DNA of 64,000 bases from Paraburkholderia hayleyella (GCF_009455685.1 NZ_QPES01000001.1:2170001-2234000), one strand, 5' to 3'. Positions 8,391-17,498 are shown, counted from the stretch's first letter. Numbers and translations are program-made. The notes: a model not told the origin generated them from the sequence alone.

Positions 8391-10298
8391 TTACCTGAAG
8401 GCCTGCACATCCTCGCGCAGGCGCTCAGTGAACGCATCGACCGGCATGACACCCAGATCGACGCCGCCACGGGCACGCACGGCCACTGTTTGTGCTTCAC
8501 GCTCTTTGTCGCCGACCACAAGCAGGTACGGTACCTTTTCCAGCGTGTGCTCGCGTATTTTATAGCTAATCTTCTCATTGCGCAAATCAGCCTCTGCCCT
8601 AACCCCTTGTTTTTGCAATGATTGAACCAGCGTTTCAGCGTATTCGGCCTGATTTTGCGCGATATTCATCACGACAACCTGCATTGGGGCCAGCCAGGCT
8701 GGCATCGCGCCCGCATGATGCTCAAGCAAAATGCCCAGAAACCGCTCCATCGAGCCAACGATTGCCCGGTGCAACATCACCGGCCTGCGGCGCGAGTTGT
8801 CTTCCGCCACATACTCGGCACCCAGGCGCTCAGGCAGCACCATGTCGAGCTGCAGCGTGCCACATTGCCATGAGCGGCCCAGTGCGTCCTTGATGTGATA
8901 TTCGATCTTCGGACCATAGAACGCGCCCTCGCCGGGCAACTCTTCCCATGTCAGGCCACACGCCGTCAGCGCATCGCGCAACCCCTGTTCCGAGCGATCC
9001 CATGTCTCATCCGTGCCAGCGCGTGAATCCGGGCGCAGCGACAGCTTGATCTCAATGTGATCAAAGCCGAAATCCTGGTACACGCTCATTGCCAGCGTAT
9101 TGAATGCAATCGATTCGCTAATGAACTGCTCTTCAGTACAGAAAATATGCGCGTCATCCTGGACAAATCCCCGCACACGCATCAGCCCGTGCAGCGCCCC
9201 CGACGCTTCATTGCGATGGCACGAACCGAACTCGGCGTAACGCAACGGCAGATCACGGTATGACCTCAAACCGTGATTGAACACCTGAACGTGCCCGGGA
9301 CAGTTCATCGGCTTAATCGCGTAATCGCGCTTTTCCGATTCTGTCGTGAACATGTTTTCACGGTAGTTCTGCCAGTGGCCCGACGCCTCCCAAAGCGAGC
9401 GGTCCATGATCATGGGCGTCTTTATTTCAAGATAACCCGCCCGATCCAGACGGCGCCGCAGATATTGCTCGACCTGTTGCCATAAGGTCCAGCCACGTGG
9501 ATGCCAGAACACCATACCAGGCGACTCGTCTTGCATGTGAAAAAGGTCGAGCTGCTTACCCAGCTTGCGGTGATCGCGCTTTTCAGCTTCTTCAAGCATG
9601 TGCAAATACGCATCCTGGTCTTCCTTGCGAGCCCAGGCTGTACCGTAAATACGTTGCAATTGCTCATTTTTTGAATCGCCGCGCCAATATGCACCAGCGA
9701 CTTTCATCAGCTTGAAAACTTTCAGCTTGCCTGTTGAGGGCACGTGCGGCCCCCGGCAAAGATCCGTGAAACCGCCATGCGAATACAGTTTGATTTCGTC
9801 CGATGCCGGAATGGATTCGATGATCTGTGCCTTGTACGTTTCACCCAGGCTCTTGAAGTAAGCGACAGCCTCATCACGCGACACCACCCGGCGGGAGACG
9901 GGTTCGTCTTTTTTTGCCAGCTCCTGCATGCGTTTTTCGATCTTTTCCAGATCTTCTGGCGTGAATGGGCGGCTGTAGGCGAAATCATAGAAAAAACCAT
10001 TTTCGATCACCGGCCCGATAGTGACTTGCGCCTCCGGATACAGCTCCTTGACCGCATACGCCAGCAAATGAGCGGCGGAGTGACGAATGATTTCGAGACC
10101 ATCAGCGTCTTTGTCCGTCACGATGGCAAGCGATGCATCGCGCTCGATCAACGTCGACACATCGACCAGATCTCCATCAATCTTGCCGCCAAGTGCCGCC
10201 TTGGCAAGGCCAGGACCAATCGATGCCGCAACTTCTGCGACAGTCACGGGATGATCGTACTGTCGAACAGAACCGTCAGGCAGACGTACCGATACCAT
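8391..10298 (-). CDS. thrS: Threonyl-tRNA synthetase
   Basis: This protein has 635 residues from [18 protein letters not shown], chosen because it matches the family N-terminus and follows CACGGAGAACACA; the frame stays open 13 codons further. Domain order: TGS (1-60), editing domain with HSAAH (HxxxH), class II core with [11 protein letters not shown] (zinc Cys) and [16 protein letters not shown], motif 3 near [13 protein letters not shown], and the anticodon-binding domain from about residue 540. It is the first gene of the thrS-infC-rpmI-rplT cluster. A strong bidirectional hairpin lies 80 bases upstream, so its promoter must lie in the short AT-rich gap between. Confidence 0.98.
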   Translation of the reverse strand: MVSVRLPDGSVRQYDHPVTVAEVAASIGPGLAKAALGGKIDGDLVDVSTLIERDASLAIVTDKDADGLEIIRHSAAHLLAYAVKELYPEAQVTIGPVIENGFFYDFAYSRPFTPEDLEKIEKRMQELAKKDEPVSRRVVSRDEAVAYFKSLGETYKAQIIESIPASDEIKLYSHGGFTDLCRGPHVPSTGKLKVFKLMKVAGAYWRGDSKNEQLQRIYGTAWARKEDQDAYLHMLEEAEKRDHRKLGKQLDLFHMQDESPGMVFWHPRGWTLWQQVEQYLRRRLDRAGYLEIKTPMIMDRSLWEASGHWQNYRENMFTTESEKRDYAIKPMNCPGHVQVFNHGLRSYRDLPLRYAEFGSCHRNEASGALHGLMRVRGFVQDDAHIFCTEEQFISESIAFNTLAMSVYQDFGFDHIEIKLSLRPDSRAGTDETWDRSEQGLRDALTACGLTWEELPGEGAFYGPKIEYHIKDALGRSWQCGTLQLDMVLPERLGAEYVAEDNSRRRPVMLHRAIVGSMERFLGILLEHHAGAMPAWLAPMQVVVMNIAQNQAEYAETLVQSLQKQGVRAEADLRNEKISYKIREHTLEKVPYLLVVGDKEREAQTVAVRARGGVDLGVMPVDAFTERLREDVQAFR

Positions 10299-10376
10299 TG
10301 TGTTCTCCGTGAGGCCGACCGGTGCCGGCGCAAACAATATTCAGGGTTAGAAATAGAAAATTAAAAACAGGAAGGC

Positions 10377-10415
10377 AAAAAAAATGCGGCCCCGCTTTCG
10401 AGGGGCCGCATTTTT
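10377..10415 (-). terminator. Bidirectional terminator upstream of thrS
   Basis: TGCGGCCCC pairs with GGGGCCGCA across an 8-base loop, flanked by eight A on the left and five T on the right, so it can end transcription in either direction. On the minus strand it would insulate thrS from the relA/tRNA-Val side. Confidence 0.9.
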
Positions 10416-10647
10416 ATTCACGCACACACATTCAAACAAACCGCAGTGGCGAAATGGCTCCTCGACTAGCGCCGCTCCGAAGTAGTTCCGGTCAACGTTC
10501 GCAGTGCCTGCAGTGCCATTACGCTGCCACCCCTTGCGCTTTTGACACACCCGAACCCGAGTGCGCCGAATTTTGCCTGACTGCCTGTGTGATACCTGCC
10601 TGGTACCAGATAGGTACCTATTTAATACTTGATGCTTGATACTTGTA
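10416..10647. other. Intergenic region, no gene seen
   Basis: No supported gene. The end contains short direct repeats (ATACTTGATGCTTGATACTTG at about 10624-10645) and the palindromic stretch TGGTACCAGATAGGTACC. Purpose unknown. Confidence 0.4.
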
Positions 10648-10679
10648 AGGCACCGGGAGCAAGGTTGCTCCCGGTGCCT
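10648..10679 (-). terminator. Hairpin downstream of tRNA-Val
   Basis: AGGCACCGGGAGCAA pairs perfectly with TTGCTCCCGGTGCCT across a 2-base loop, ten bases after the tRNA 3' end on the minus strand. There is no long T run after it, so it may be a terminator of moderate strength or a 3' processing/stability structure. Confidence 0.65.
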
Positions 10680-10688
10680 CGATTTCGT

Positions 10689-10765
10689 TGGTAGGCTCGA
10701 TTGGACTCGAACCAACGACCCCCACCATGTCAAGGTGGTGCTCTAACCAGCTGAGCTACGAGCCT
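10689..10765 (-). tRNA. tRNA-Val (GAC anticodon)
   Basis: A 77-base tRNA on the minus strand with encoded CCA. Acceptor AGGCTCG pairs with CGAGCCT; the D arm contains GCTCAGCTGGTTAGAGC; the anticodon stem CCACC/GGTGG encloses TTGACAT, giving anticodon GAC (valine); the T loop is GGTTCGAGTCC. It lies between relA and thrS. Confidence 0.97.
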
Positions 10766-10937
10766 GAAAGAAAGAGATTATATGGGGTGCCTGATCAGTT
10801 GGCAAGCCTTTTGTGTTTGTTTTACTGCCCCAGTCCGTGTCCAAAAATGCAGCATAAAAAAACGAAAAAACGATGCGCAGAAAAAGTACCGAGCACCGGG
10901 CACCGGGCACCGCCAAACACAGCGGCACAACCCAGCG

Positions 10938-13199
10938 CTATCTCTTGCGCATCGCTCGCACCACGCCCGCCACTTCGGTCAACAGCGTGCAGGCGCGCTG
11001 AATCTGCGTGGCGCTTGATACTTCAACCGTGAATTGCATAAATGCCGCCTGCCGCCGCGTCTGTGTCTTCACGCCTGTCACGTTGATTTTTTCGCGTGAA
11101 AACACCTCAGAAATATCGCGCAGCAAGCCCTGACGGTCATTCGCTTCCAGCGCCAGATCAACGGGATACACCGACTGTCCCTGTCCACTCAGCACGTCCG
11201 CAGACCAGGTAGTCTGCAGCACACGCTCCGGAGCGCGCTCGGCCATTCGGATAAACGTCGGGCAATCACTACGATGCACCGACATGCCCTTGCCACGCGT
11301 CACAAAACCGCAAATCTCATCGGGCGGCGCAGGTCGACAACATCGCGCGAGCTGGGTCAGCAGCGCATCAACGCCCACCACGAGCACCCCCGTCGAGGCC
11401 CCCTGCGCCACACTCACGCCACTGCTGCGCTTTTCAAACTGGGCAGGCGTATCAGGCTGAACCACAGGCGCTGGCGCATCGTGCAACGCCTGTTCGACCT
11501 GGCGCAGGCTGAACTCTTCCTTGCCCACCGCCAAAAACAGGTCATCGGGAAGTTTAAAACCAAGCCTCGCGGCCAATTGTTCGAGATTGACCGATGTGCG
11601 ACCCTCACGTTGCAAGGTCTTTTCGACCAGAGCCCGGCCTGCCGCGATGTTCTCCTGCAACTCGATCGTGTTGAACCATGCCCGGACTTTTTGCCGTGCC
11701 CGCGCGCTGCGCAGGTAACCCAGATGAGGATTAAGCCAGTCACGCGATGGCCCGCCCGTCTTCACGGCGATGATCTCGACCGTCTGACCGTTTTGCAACG
11801 GCGTATTGAGCGGCACCATCGCCCCCTCCACGCGCGCCCCCCGGCAACGGTGTCCTAGATCGCTGTGCAAGTGATACGCAAAATCGACCGGCGTCGCACC
11901 TTGTGGCAAGGCAATGACCCTCGCTTGCGGCGTCAGCACGTAAATGTGATCGTCATCAAGCGTCGCTTCGCGCAACTGTTTCCAGGGCCCGGTTGAGGCT
12001 ACCTGAGCGATTCCGGTTCCAGCCTCGCTTCCGCTGTCGGATATATCGTCTTTCCATGCCAGCAACTGCCGCAGCCAGGCAATTTTTTCGTCGTATTTTT
12101 CGCTCGCGCTGAACTGGCCGCCATAACCACGCGTACCCGCTTCCTTATAGCGCCAGTGGGCCGCCACGCCATACTCCGCGAAGTGGTGCATCTCCTGGGT
12201 GCGAATCTGCACCTCGAAGGCCCGGCCATCATCGCCGATCACCACGGTATGCAACGACCTGTAGCCATTGGGCTTGGGCCGCGAAATGTAGTCGTCAAAC
12301 TCCTTCGGCACCGGCTGCCACAGGTTGTGCACGATGCCAAGCACCGTATAGCAATCCTTGATGTCCGGCACGATGACGCGAAAGGCCCGAACGTCATACA
12401 GCTCGGCGAAATCCAGCTCCTTGCCGCGCATCTTGCGCCAGATGCTATAGATATGCTTCGGACGGCCGCTGACGTCCGCCTGGATTTGCGCTTCAGCCAG
12501 CTCTTGCTGCAGCCGGCTGATGGCCTGGGCAACGTAGGCTTCGCGCTCTACGCGCTTTTCGTCGAGCAGCCGGGCAATGCGGCGGTATGTGTCGGGCTCC
12601 TCGAAACGAAACGCGAGATCCTCCAGCTCCCATTTCAGTTGCCAGATGCCCAGACGGTTCGCCAGCGGCGCATAGATATCCAGCGTTTCCCGGGCAACCG
12701 TGGGCGCTGGCGCGACTTTCGCCGCCGCGTAATAACGCAATGATTGCAAGCGCGATGCCAGCCGGATCAGCACGACGCGAATATCCTGGGCAAACGCCAG
12801 CAACATCTTGCGCAGTGCTTCGACCTGCGTGCGGCGCGCAGCCTGGGCATCGCGCCCGGTCTCAGGGATCGGTGTCTGGGTGGCACGCAAGCTCACCGTG
12901 CCGAGACGCAGCAGCTTGCGCACATCGCCGACAAGATGCGCCACTTCAGCCCCAAAATGCTGGGCCAGAATGCGTTCTGGCTCATGCAGATACGGCGTCA
13001 GCGCGAAGAGTGCCGCAGCCAGCACGGTCGGTTGATCCACGTTCAACGCTCGCACAATGGCCGCTGTACCGGCCGCATGATCGGCCAGTAATTCACCCGA
13101 AGCAAAACGCACCTCGCCCGCATGCTCGCGCACAAAGGCCATCGCTTCATCGCAGGAAGGCATGGGGATCGTTTCAGCTTTGGTGCTATCAGTATTCAT
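10938..13199 (-). CDS. relA: RelA-type (p)ppGpp synthetase
   Basis: This 753-residue protein has RelA/SpoT domain order: an N-terminal HD-like domain (about 40-190) in which the catalytic His-Asp is lost (ALFALTPY in place of the HD motif), the synthetase domain with HIYSIWRKMRGKELDF, EFDDYISRPKPNGYRSLHT, then TGS (HIYVLTPQARVIALPQGATP), helical/zinc-finger region (RCCRPAPPDEICGFV) and a C-terminal ACT domain. The EFDD motif and the ruined HD site mark it as the synthetase-only RelA, activated by stalled ribosomes; hydrolysis would need a separate SpoT. No terminator is evident between its stop and tRNA-Val, which lies 170 bases downstream. Confidence 0.95.
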   Translation of the reverse strand: MNTDSTKAETIPMPSCDEAMAFVREHAGEVRFASGELLADHAAGTAAIVRALNVDQPTVLAAALFALTPYLHEPERILAQHFGAEVAHLVGDVRKLLRLGTVSLRATQTPIPETGRDAQAARRTQVEALRKMLLAFAQDIRVVLIRLASRLQSLRYYAAAKVAPAPTVARETLDIYAPLANRLGIWQLKWELEDLAFRFEEPDTYRRIARLLDEKRVEREAYVAQAISRLQQELAEAQIQADVSGRPKHIYSIWRKMRGKELDFAELYDVRAFRVIVPDIKDCYTVLGIVHNLWQPVPKEFDDYISRPKPNGYRSLHTVVIGDDGRAFEVQIRTQEMHHFAEYGVAAHWRYKEAGTRGYGGQFSASEKYDEKIAWLRQLLAWKDDISDSGSEAGTGIAQVASTGPWKQLREATLDDDHIYVLTPQARVIALPQGATPVDFAYHLHSDLGHRCRGARVEGAMVPLNTPLQNGQTVEIIAVKTGGPSRDWLNPHLGYLRSARARQKVRAWFNTIELQENIAAGRALVEKTLQREGRTSVNLEQLAARLGFKLPDDLFLAVGKEEFSLRQVEQALHDAPAPVVQPDTPAQFEKRSSGVSVAQGASTGVLVVGVDALLTQLARCCRPAPPDEICGFVTRGKGMSVHRSDCPTFIRMAERAPERVLQTTWSADVLSGQGQSVYPVDLALEANDRQGLLRDISEVFSREKINVTGVKTQTRRQAAFMQFTVEVSSATQIQRACTLLTEVAGVVRAMRKR

Positions 13200-13253
13200 G
13201 ACACGGCAAGCGCCCGTCCGGGCGCATCCATCAACACATGTTGCGAAGAAAAT

Positions 13254-13607
13254 TCAACCGCGCTGAGCCGCCACCACGACCACTTCGACGAGACACTTCG
13301 GGTTGGCCAGTTTGGCTTCAACCGTGGCGCGCGGCGGTGTGGCTCCCTGTGCAACCCACGTATCCCAGACCGCATTCATGCCAGGAAAATGAATCATGTC
13401 CGAGATGAAAATCTGGACCGATAAAAGCCGCGATTTATCGCTATTGACTTCCGCCAGGAGGCGGTCGATATGGCCCAGCACTTCGCGGGTCTGGCCTTCG
13501 ATATCTTGCTCTGTGTCTTCCGCAATCTGGCCAGCCAGATAAACAATGCCGTTGTACACGGCGATTTCGGAAAGACGCTTGCCAACGTGATGACGAGTCA
13601 CTGTCAT
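13254..13607 (-). CDS. RidA family protein (YjgF/YER057c/UK114)
   Basis: This protein has 117 residues from MTVTRHHVGKRLSEIAVYNG; the preceding in-frame bases do not fit the family. Motifs: GIVYLAGQIAED, IDRLLAEVNSDKSRLLSVQIF and NAVWDTWVAQGATPPRATVE, where the Arg of PPRATVE is the conserved residue that binds the imine carboxylate in RidA deaminases. The family hydrolyses reactive enamines/imines made by PLP enzymes, but this subgroup has diverged and its exact substrate is open. It lies 55 bases upstream of relA on the same strand and may be co-transcribed with it. Confidence 0.88.
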   Translation of the reverse strand: MTVTRHHVGKRLSEIAVYNGIVYLAGQIAEDTEQDIEGQTREVLGHIDRLLAEVNSDKSRLLSVQIFISDMIHFPGMNAVWDTWVAQGATPPRATVEAKLANPKCLVEVVVVAAQRG

Positions 13608-13745
13608 GAAATGTCCTGGTAATGGGAAGAAAGAAAGCGAAAAAATACGTGACGGGCCGCTGTGACTCCGCATCGGCGTAATGCCATACCCGTGCGGCAA
13701 CGGCTGCGAGCTTCATGGAAGGAGACCATGCGCCCAAACCTTATC

Positions 13746-14669
13746 TCATATTATGACGTCGCGGCCTGCGTCATGGAAGAAGCGCCGCGCGATCTCAATT
13801 TGTGCGGCATCAACAAACGCGGGCGCATGGCCAACGTCCGCGATCTCAACGCTCGACACGGCATGCCCCTGCTCAATCATGCGCGCCACCGTTTGTGGCG
13901 AGAGCAAATCCGATTGTGCCCCACGCACCACCAGCACCTCACCCGTAAACGCTGCCAGCGCTTGCCACAGGATCGCTTCACCTAGTGCCGCTGCATCCGG
14001 CGTTATCGCGGCAAACGGTTGCGCAATGCGCGGGTCATAACGAAACTGCCAGGCGCCCTCGCGCTCCACCAGAAGCGGCGTATTGATTTCACGCCATTCA
14101 TCGTCGCTCAACGGGCCAAAACTTTGCGCCAGTTGGGCGGACATGTCGATACCCTGCTGCAAGCTCGTGAACCGGAACGGTTGCCCCAGATAGGTCCCGA
14201 TGCGCGCGAGCGCCGCCGGTTCGAGATGCGGCCCGACATCGTTGAGCAGCATTCTGCGCACGGGCGTTTCGGCAAGTCCTGCCAGCGCGAGGCCAATCAG
14301 CCCCCCCATCGACGTGCCAAACCAGTCTACCGTTGGCACATTGAGCCGGGCGATCAGCGTCACCATATCCGCGACGTACTGCGGCACGTTATAGCCGTTC
14401 GGATCGGCCAGCCATGAAGACAGGCCACGGCCTACGACATCAGGACACACCACGCGAAATGTCTGGGCCAGCGTTGCCGCGAGGCGATCGAAATCACGCC
14501 CGGAGCGCGCCAAACCGTGCACGCAAACCAGCACGCGCGGATTGGCTGGGTCACCCCATTCGGTATAGGCCATGCGATGCAGGCCCGTTGGGCTGGCGCA
14601 CTGGACAAAATGCTGGCGCGGAATAACCACGCCAGCATTTTCAGGAAAAGCGGGAGATGAGGCGCTCAT
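13746..14669 (-). CDS. Alpha/beta hydrolase
   Basis: This protein has 307 residues with the hydrolase fold: VCVHGLARSGRDFDRLA (oxyanion-hole HG), VVGRGLSSW, the nucleophile elbow WFGTSMGGLIGLALA (GxSxG) and a C-terminal GHAP with the catalytic histidine; an acid residue is likely in the GAQSDLLSP stretch. No signal peptide is seen. The substrate cannot be told from the sequence. Its 5' end and upstream region were duplicated: decayed copies of its first 45 or so codons lie at about 15530-15694 and 16943-17052, so it is the parent of a tandem duplication that also involves the small ORF at 14898. Confidence 0.88.
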   Translation of the reverse strand: MSASSPAFPENAGVVIPRQHFVQCASPTGLHRMAYTEWGDPANPRVLVCVHGLARSGRDFDRLAATLAQTFRVVCPDVVGRGLSSWLADPNGYNVPQYVADMVTLIARLNVPTVDWFGTSMGGLIGLALAGLAETPVRRMLLNDVGPHLEPAALARIGTYLGQPFRFTSLQQGIDMSAQLAQSFGPLSDDEWREINTPLLVEREGAWQFRYDPRIAQPFAAITPDAAALGEAILWQALAAFTGEVLVVRGAQSDLLSPQTVARMIEQGHAVSSVEIADVGHAPAFVDAAQIEIARRFFHDAGRDVII

Positions 14670-14829
14670 CGAAACATCCTTGGCAAAAGCAAAAGATCAA
14701 TAGAAAAACAGCTAGCTAACAACGGAAGCCCGCCTGAACAATGAGCGCGACCCAAACCGTGAGCGATTTTAGCGGGCAAAGCATATCTGGATACGAGGGA
14801 TCCCACTCGAGTAATTAAGCATATCCATA

Positions 14830-14856
14830 TGCATGAGCGGCAATCCCGCTCATGCA
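14830..14856 (+). promoter_or_regulatory. Perfect inverted repeat upstream of small ORF copy 1
   Basis: TGCATGAGCGG pairs exactly with CCGCTCATGCA over a 5-base loop, 41 bases before the ATG at 14898. It could be an operator or a leader hairpin. The aligned positions in copies 2 and 3 keep only weak pairing, so its function is uncertain. Confidence 0.5.
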
Positions 14857-14897
14857 CTCAATATCATGAAGTCTCATCTAACCAATAGGAGTTAAAG

Positions 14898-15185
14898 ATG
14901 ATGAATGGAATCAGCAACAGTATGAACATCAACAACAATATGAACAATGTGGCAAGTCATGACATGTCTACCACCAGCGGAGTCACCAAAAGATCAGAAG
15001 AAGCCCCATACTCAGGGGGCAGGTGGAATAATTGTCCTCCACGCCACCCTGGTGTATGCAAGACGCAGTACGGGCCGCCAGACAAGCATCATTCGTCAAT
15101 AGTGCAGTCACAGAGCCAGTCACAAGGCAATGGCATGCTCGCTAACATGATGCAATCCTTGAAGACGAAGTTGGGTGGAATGTGA
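14898..15185 (+). CDS. MM(N/S)GI-family small protein, copy 1
   Basis: I do not recognise this family. It has 95 residues, starting MMNGISNSMNINNNMNN after a strong AGGAG six bases before the ATG. It is Asn/Ser/Met-rich at the N-terminus, then has a conserved core NCPPRHPGVCKTQYGPP with two cysteines seven residues apart, a Ser/Gln linker and a C-terminal tail MLANMMQSLKTKLGGM. There is no signal peptide or membrane segment. Copy 2 at 15850 shares the start, core and tail, and copy 3 at 17148 shares the start. The Asn/Ser/Gly-rich unstructured N-terminus is compatible with a secreted substrate (for instance of the T3SS at the left edge), but that is inference. A hairpin with a T run follows. 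Confidence 0.75.
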   Translation: MMNGISNSMNINNNMNNVASHDMSTTSGVTKRSEEAPYSGGRWNNCPPRHPGVCKTQYGPPDKHHSSIVQSQSQSQGNGMLANMMQSLKTKLGGM

Positions 15186-15336
15186 CAAGGTTCAAGCAAG
15201 CTCTTTGTATGTTATTTAATGTCTGATATCCGGGTATAACCACACCCGATTGATGCACACAACAGATCTAACGAGAACGGTTCGTTTTTTCTGTTCCGGC
15301 TTTGCTGCCAGTTGAAGGCAGCGCAAAAGCCAATTT

Positions 15337-15380
15337 AGGCTTCATGAGCGGAACTCTATTTCGTTTGTGAAGCCTTTTTT
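15337..15380 (+). terminator. Terminator hairpin of copy 1
   Basis: AGGCTTCA pairs with TGAAGCCT across a 23-base loop and is followed by TTTTTT (15375-15380). Homologous hairpins with different but still complementary stems follow copies 2 and 3 (16723 and 17622). Confidence 0.75.
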
Positions 15381-15529
15381 GCCTTCCGCCCTATCCGCCA
15401 GCATCTGGCTCACAGCACTCGCCTCAAACGACGCTGCTGTATGCGCGATAAAACCAGCCCCCTTCTTGAAGTGCCGAATCCATCCCGCAATATAGACACC
15501 TCGAGCCAGGCGGCATCGAATCATTCCTG

Positions 15530-15694
15530 CATGCAAACCAGTACTCGCGGATTATCGGATTATCGAACTAGCGGATTACACCATTCGGTATAGACCATGC
15601 GCTGCAAACCCACTTGACTGACGCACTGGACAAAATTCTGGCACGGAATAACCACTCCGAAATTATCAGGAAAAATGGGTAGCGAGGCACTCAT
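15530..15694 (-). pseudogene. Decayed duplicate of the alpha/beta hydrolase 5' end (copy 2 of unit)
   Basis: On the minus strand from 15694 it reads MSASLPIFPDNFGVVIPCQN and then FVQCVSQVGLQRMVYTEW, closely matching the first 38 residues of the hydrolase at 14669 (MSASSPAFPENAGVVIPRQH, FVQCASPTGLHRMAYTEW). Similarity continues as DNA to about 15530, then is lost. No active-site region is present, so it is a remnant carried along when the unit was duplicated. Its upstream region is also similar to that of the parent gene. Confidence 0.85.
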
Positions 15695-15849
15695 CGAAAC
15701 CTCTCTGACAAAAGCAAAAATTAATAAAAAAACAGCCAACCAATAATGAGATATTCCACTCAAGCTATTAATCTATTCATATATCGGAACGACAATTTCG
15801 TTAATTCCGTCAATATCATTAAATCTCCTCTAACCAACAGGAGTTGAAA

Positions 15850-16485
15850 ATGATGAGTGGAATCAGCAATAGCATGGCAAGCTCTAACACAACTGCCACT
15901 AGCGGAAGAACCTCACGAGAAGTTGGCACAGAACCAGGGCAAACGACAAATAATTGCCCGCCGAGACACCCCGGTGTATGCAAACCCCAGTACGTACCTC
16001 CGAAGCCGACGCCAAAACCGCCGCCACCACCGCCACAGCAGATGAGACCGCCTCCTGGATACGGGCAGCAGGGGCCGCAAGGACCGCAGATGCCACCTCC
16101 TGGATACGGGCAGCAGGGGCCGCAAGGGCCGCAGATGCCACCTCCTGGATACGGGCAGCAGGGACCGCAAGGGCCGCAGATGCCACCTCCTGGATACGGG
16201 CAGCAGGGACCGCAAGGGCCGCAGATGCCACCTCCTGGATACGGGCAGCAGGGGCCGCAAGGGCCGCAGATGCCACCTCCTGGATACGGGCAGCAGGGGC
16301 CGCAGAGGCCGCCTCCTGGATACGGGCCGCAAGGACCGCAGACGCCACCTCCTGGATACGGGCAGCAGGGGCCGCAAGGGCCGCAGCAACCACAGATGCC
16401 GCGGCCGGTGCCAATGCCCATGCCGATGCAGCCGTCACCACCGCAGTTTCCGTCCCCTCCATCGTTTGGAGCGAATGGAAAGTAG
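15850..16485 (+). CDS. MM(N/S)GI-family protein, copy 2, with Pro-Gly-Tyr-Gln repeat
   Basis: Family of unknown function. It has 211 residues from the first of two ATGs after AACAGGAGTTGAAA. The N-terminus MMSGISNSMASSNTTATSG and the core NCPPRHPGVCKPQYVPP match copy 1. A Pro-only linker (KPTPKPPPPPPQQ) leads to eight tandem repeats of (M/R/T)PPPGYGQQGPQGPQ, then PRPVPMPMPMQPSPPQF and a TAG stop. The copy 1 tail is still encoded in the same frame beyond this TAG (16501-16581), so the gene has either lost its tail by a nonsense change or relies on read-through. PPPGYG-type repeats are flexible, surface-type sequences; an extracellular or host-contact role is plausible but unproven. The opposite-strand frame is only the complement of the repeat. 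Confidence 0.75.
   Translation: MMSGISNSMASSNTTATSGRTSREVGTEPGQTTNNCPPRHPGVCKPQYVPPKPTPKPPPPPPQQMRPPPGYGQQGPQGPQMPPPGYGQQGPQGPQMPPPGYGQQGPQGPQMPPPGYGQQGPQGPQMPPPGYGQQGPQGPQMPPPGYGQQGPQRPPPGYGPQGPQTPPPGYGQQGPQGPQQPQMPRPVPMPMPMQPSPPQFPSPPSFGANGK
16045..16386 (+). repeat. 45-bp coding minisatellite (8 units)
   Basis: Six units of 45 bases and two shortened units of 36 bases encode PPPGYGQQGPQGPQ-type repeats. Units 1-5 are nearly identical at the DNA level, which shows recent expansion by slippage or unequal crossing-over; units 6-8 are more diverged. Confidence 0.95.
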
Positions 16486-16500
16486 TCTGAGGAAAATGTC

Positions 16501-16581
16501 ATGCCAGCGCAGTCACAAAGCAGCACAAACATACTCGCCAGCATGATGCAATCCGTGAAGGCGAAGTTGGGTGGAATGTGA
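16501..16581 (+). pseudogene. Detached in-frame C-terminal tail of copy 2
   Basis: Five codons after the TAG of copy 2, in the same frame, 26 codons read MPAQSQSSTNILASMMQSVK followed by AKLGGM and TGA. This aligns with the C-terminus of copy 1 (SQSQSQGNGMLANMMQS, then LKTKLGGM). There is no good ribosome site before its ATG, so independent translation is doubtful. It is either a lost tail or is reached by suppression of the TAG. Confidence 0.7.
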
Positions 16582-16722
16582 TGAGGCTTCAGCAAACTCT
16601 TTGGAAACTAATATCCAATGTGCAGGTATTACCGTATCCGGTATTGTCCATACCTCAGTAGTTGGCGGGAATGATTCACTTTTTCTACTCCGGCTTCGCT
16701 TTCATTTGAAGGCTGTATAAAA

Positions 16723-16757
16723 GCGTCACGAGCGGGACTCTGTCCCATTCGTGACGC
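16723..16757 (+). terminator. Hairpin downstream of copy 2
   Basis: GCGTCACG pairs with CGTGACGC; the inner bases GGGAC/GTCCC can extend pairing. It is homologous to the hairpins at 15337 and 17622 by position and loop sequence, with a different stem sequence that keeps complementarity. The T run is weak (CCTTGGG). Confidence 0.6.
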
Positions 16758-16942
16758 CTTGGGCGTCTTGCTAAAAAATATCAGTCAAACGTATTGCAAA
16801 CCCTGCATTAAAACCTTTATCTCGCAGCACTCACATCAAGCAGCGCTCCTGTGTGCGCGGCAAAACCAGTCAGCCCTCCCCCACGTGCCGAATCTATCCA
16901 GCAGCGTGGACACCTCGAGCCAGGCGGCATCGAATCATTCCC

Positions 16943-17052
16943 GCATGCAAACCCGTACTCCCGGATTAACCGATTATCGGATTACGCCAGTCGATATATA
17001 TAGGCTGTGTATAAGCTGTGCGTTGCAAACCCGTTGGACTGATGCAATGGAT
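16943..17052 (-). pseudogene. Second decayed hydrolase 5' fragment (copy 3 of unit)
   Basis: DNA from CGCATGCAAACCCGTACTC to TTGGACTGATGCAATGGA aligns with the matching part of the fragment at 15530-15694 and, more distantly, with the parental hydrolase. It has more changes and deletions than the copy 2 fragment and encodes no usable frame, so it is an older or faster decaying remnant. Confidence 0.65.
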
Positions 17053-17147
17053 CGATTGAAGCTAATAAGCTATTCATATGCTTGCGCGACAGCCCTGCCA
17101 ATACGTTCAATATCATGAAGTCTCACCTAACCAGTAAGGAGATGATT

Positions 17148-17498
17148 ATGATGAACGGAATCGGTATCGCAAACCGTGGCATGTCTGCCGCAAACGATGC
17201 TTCAGCGGGTTTTCATGTCGGCATCACAGCAGGTGTCGGCAGTGAAATGGGAGCACGCTCAGCGCGAGGAATACCGTCCCGACATGATGATGCATTTGGC
17301 TCGAGACAAGAGCGGCGCCATGAAGAGCACCGGGCCGAACGCCATCTGACAAAAGCGATATCGACGTTGCTGCAGCATGGCATGGGTATGCTCGGCGGCC
17401 TGATGAAATCCATGACAGGTATGTTCGGCGGCCTCGGCTCCATGGGCGGGGGCTTCGGTGCCATGGGCGCAGGCATCGGTAAATTCTTTGGCGGCTAA
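17148..17498 (+). CDS. MM(N/S)GI-family small protein, copy 3 (Gly/Met-rich tail)
   Basis: Unknown function. It has 116 residues from MMNGIGIANRGMSAANDASAG after AAGGAGATGATT. The shared start and duplicated upstream DNA place it in the same family as the ORFs at 14898 and 15850, but the cysteine core is absent. Instead there is a charged middle (RQERRHEEHRAERHLTKAI) and a C-terminal helix-then-glycine tail (LLQHGMGMLGGLMKSMTGMF, then repeated GG(L/F)GxMGxG). The Met/Gly-rich amphipathic end resembles membrane-active or translocator-like tails, and small Gly-rich secreted proteins such as harpins; this is only a resemblance. A hairpin follows at 17622. Confidence 0.7.
   Translation: MMNGIGIANRGMSAANDASAGFHVGITAGVGSEMGARSARGIPSRHDDAFGSRQERRHEEHRAERHLTKAISTLLQHGMGMLGGLMKSMTGMFGGLGSMGGGFGAMGAGIGKFFGG

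Noticed and set aside
15819..16595. Minus-strand open frame of about 258 codons rich in Gly, Cys and Pro opposite copy 2
   Set aside because: It is the complement of the Pro-rich minisatellite; the repeat removes stops on the other strand. No ribosome site or conserved start is present, while the plus strand has the shared family N-terminus.
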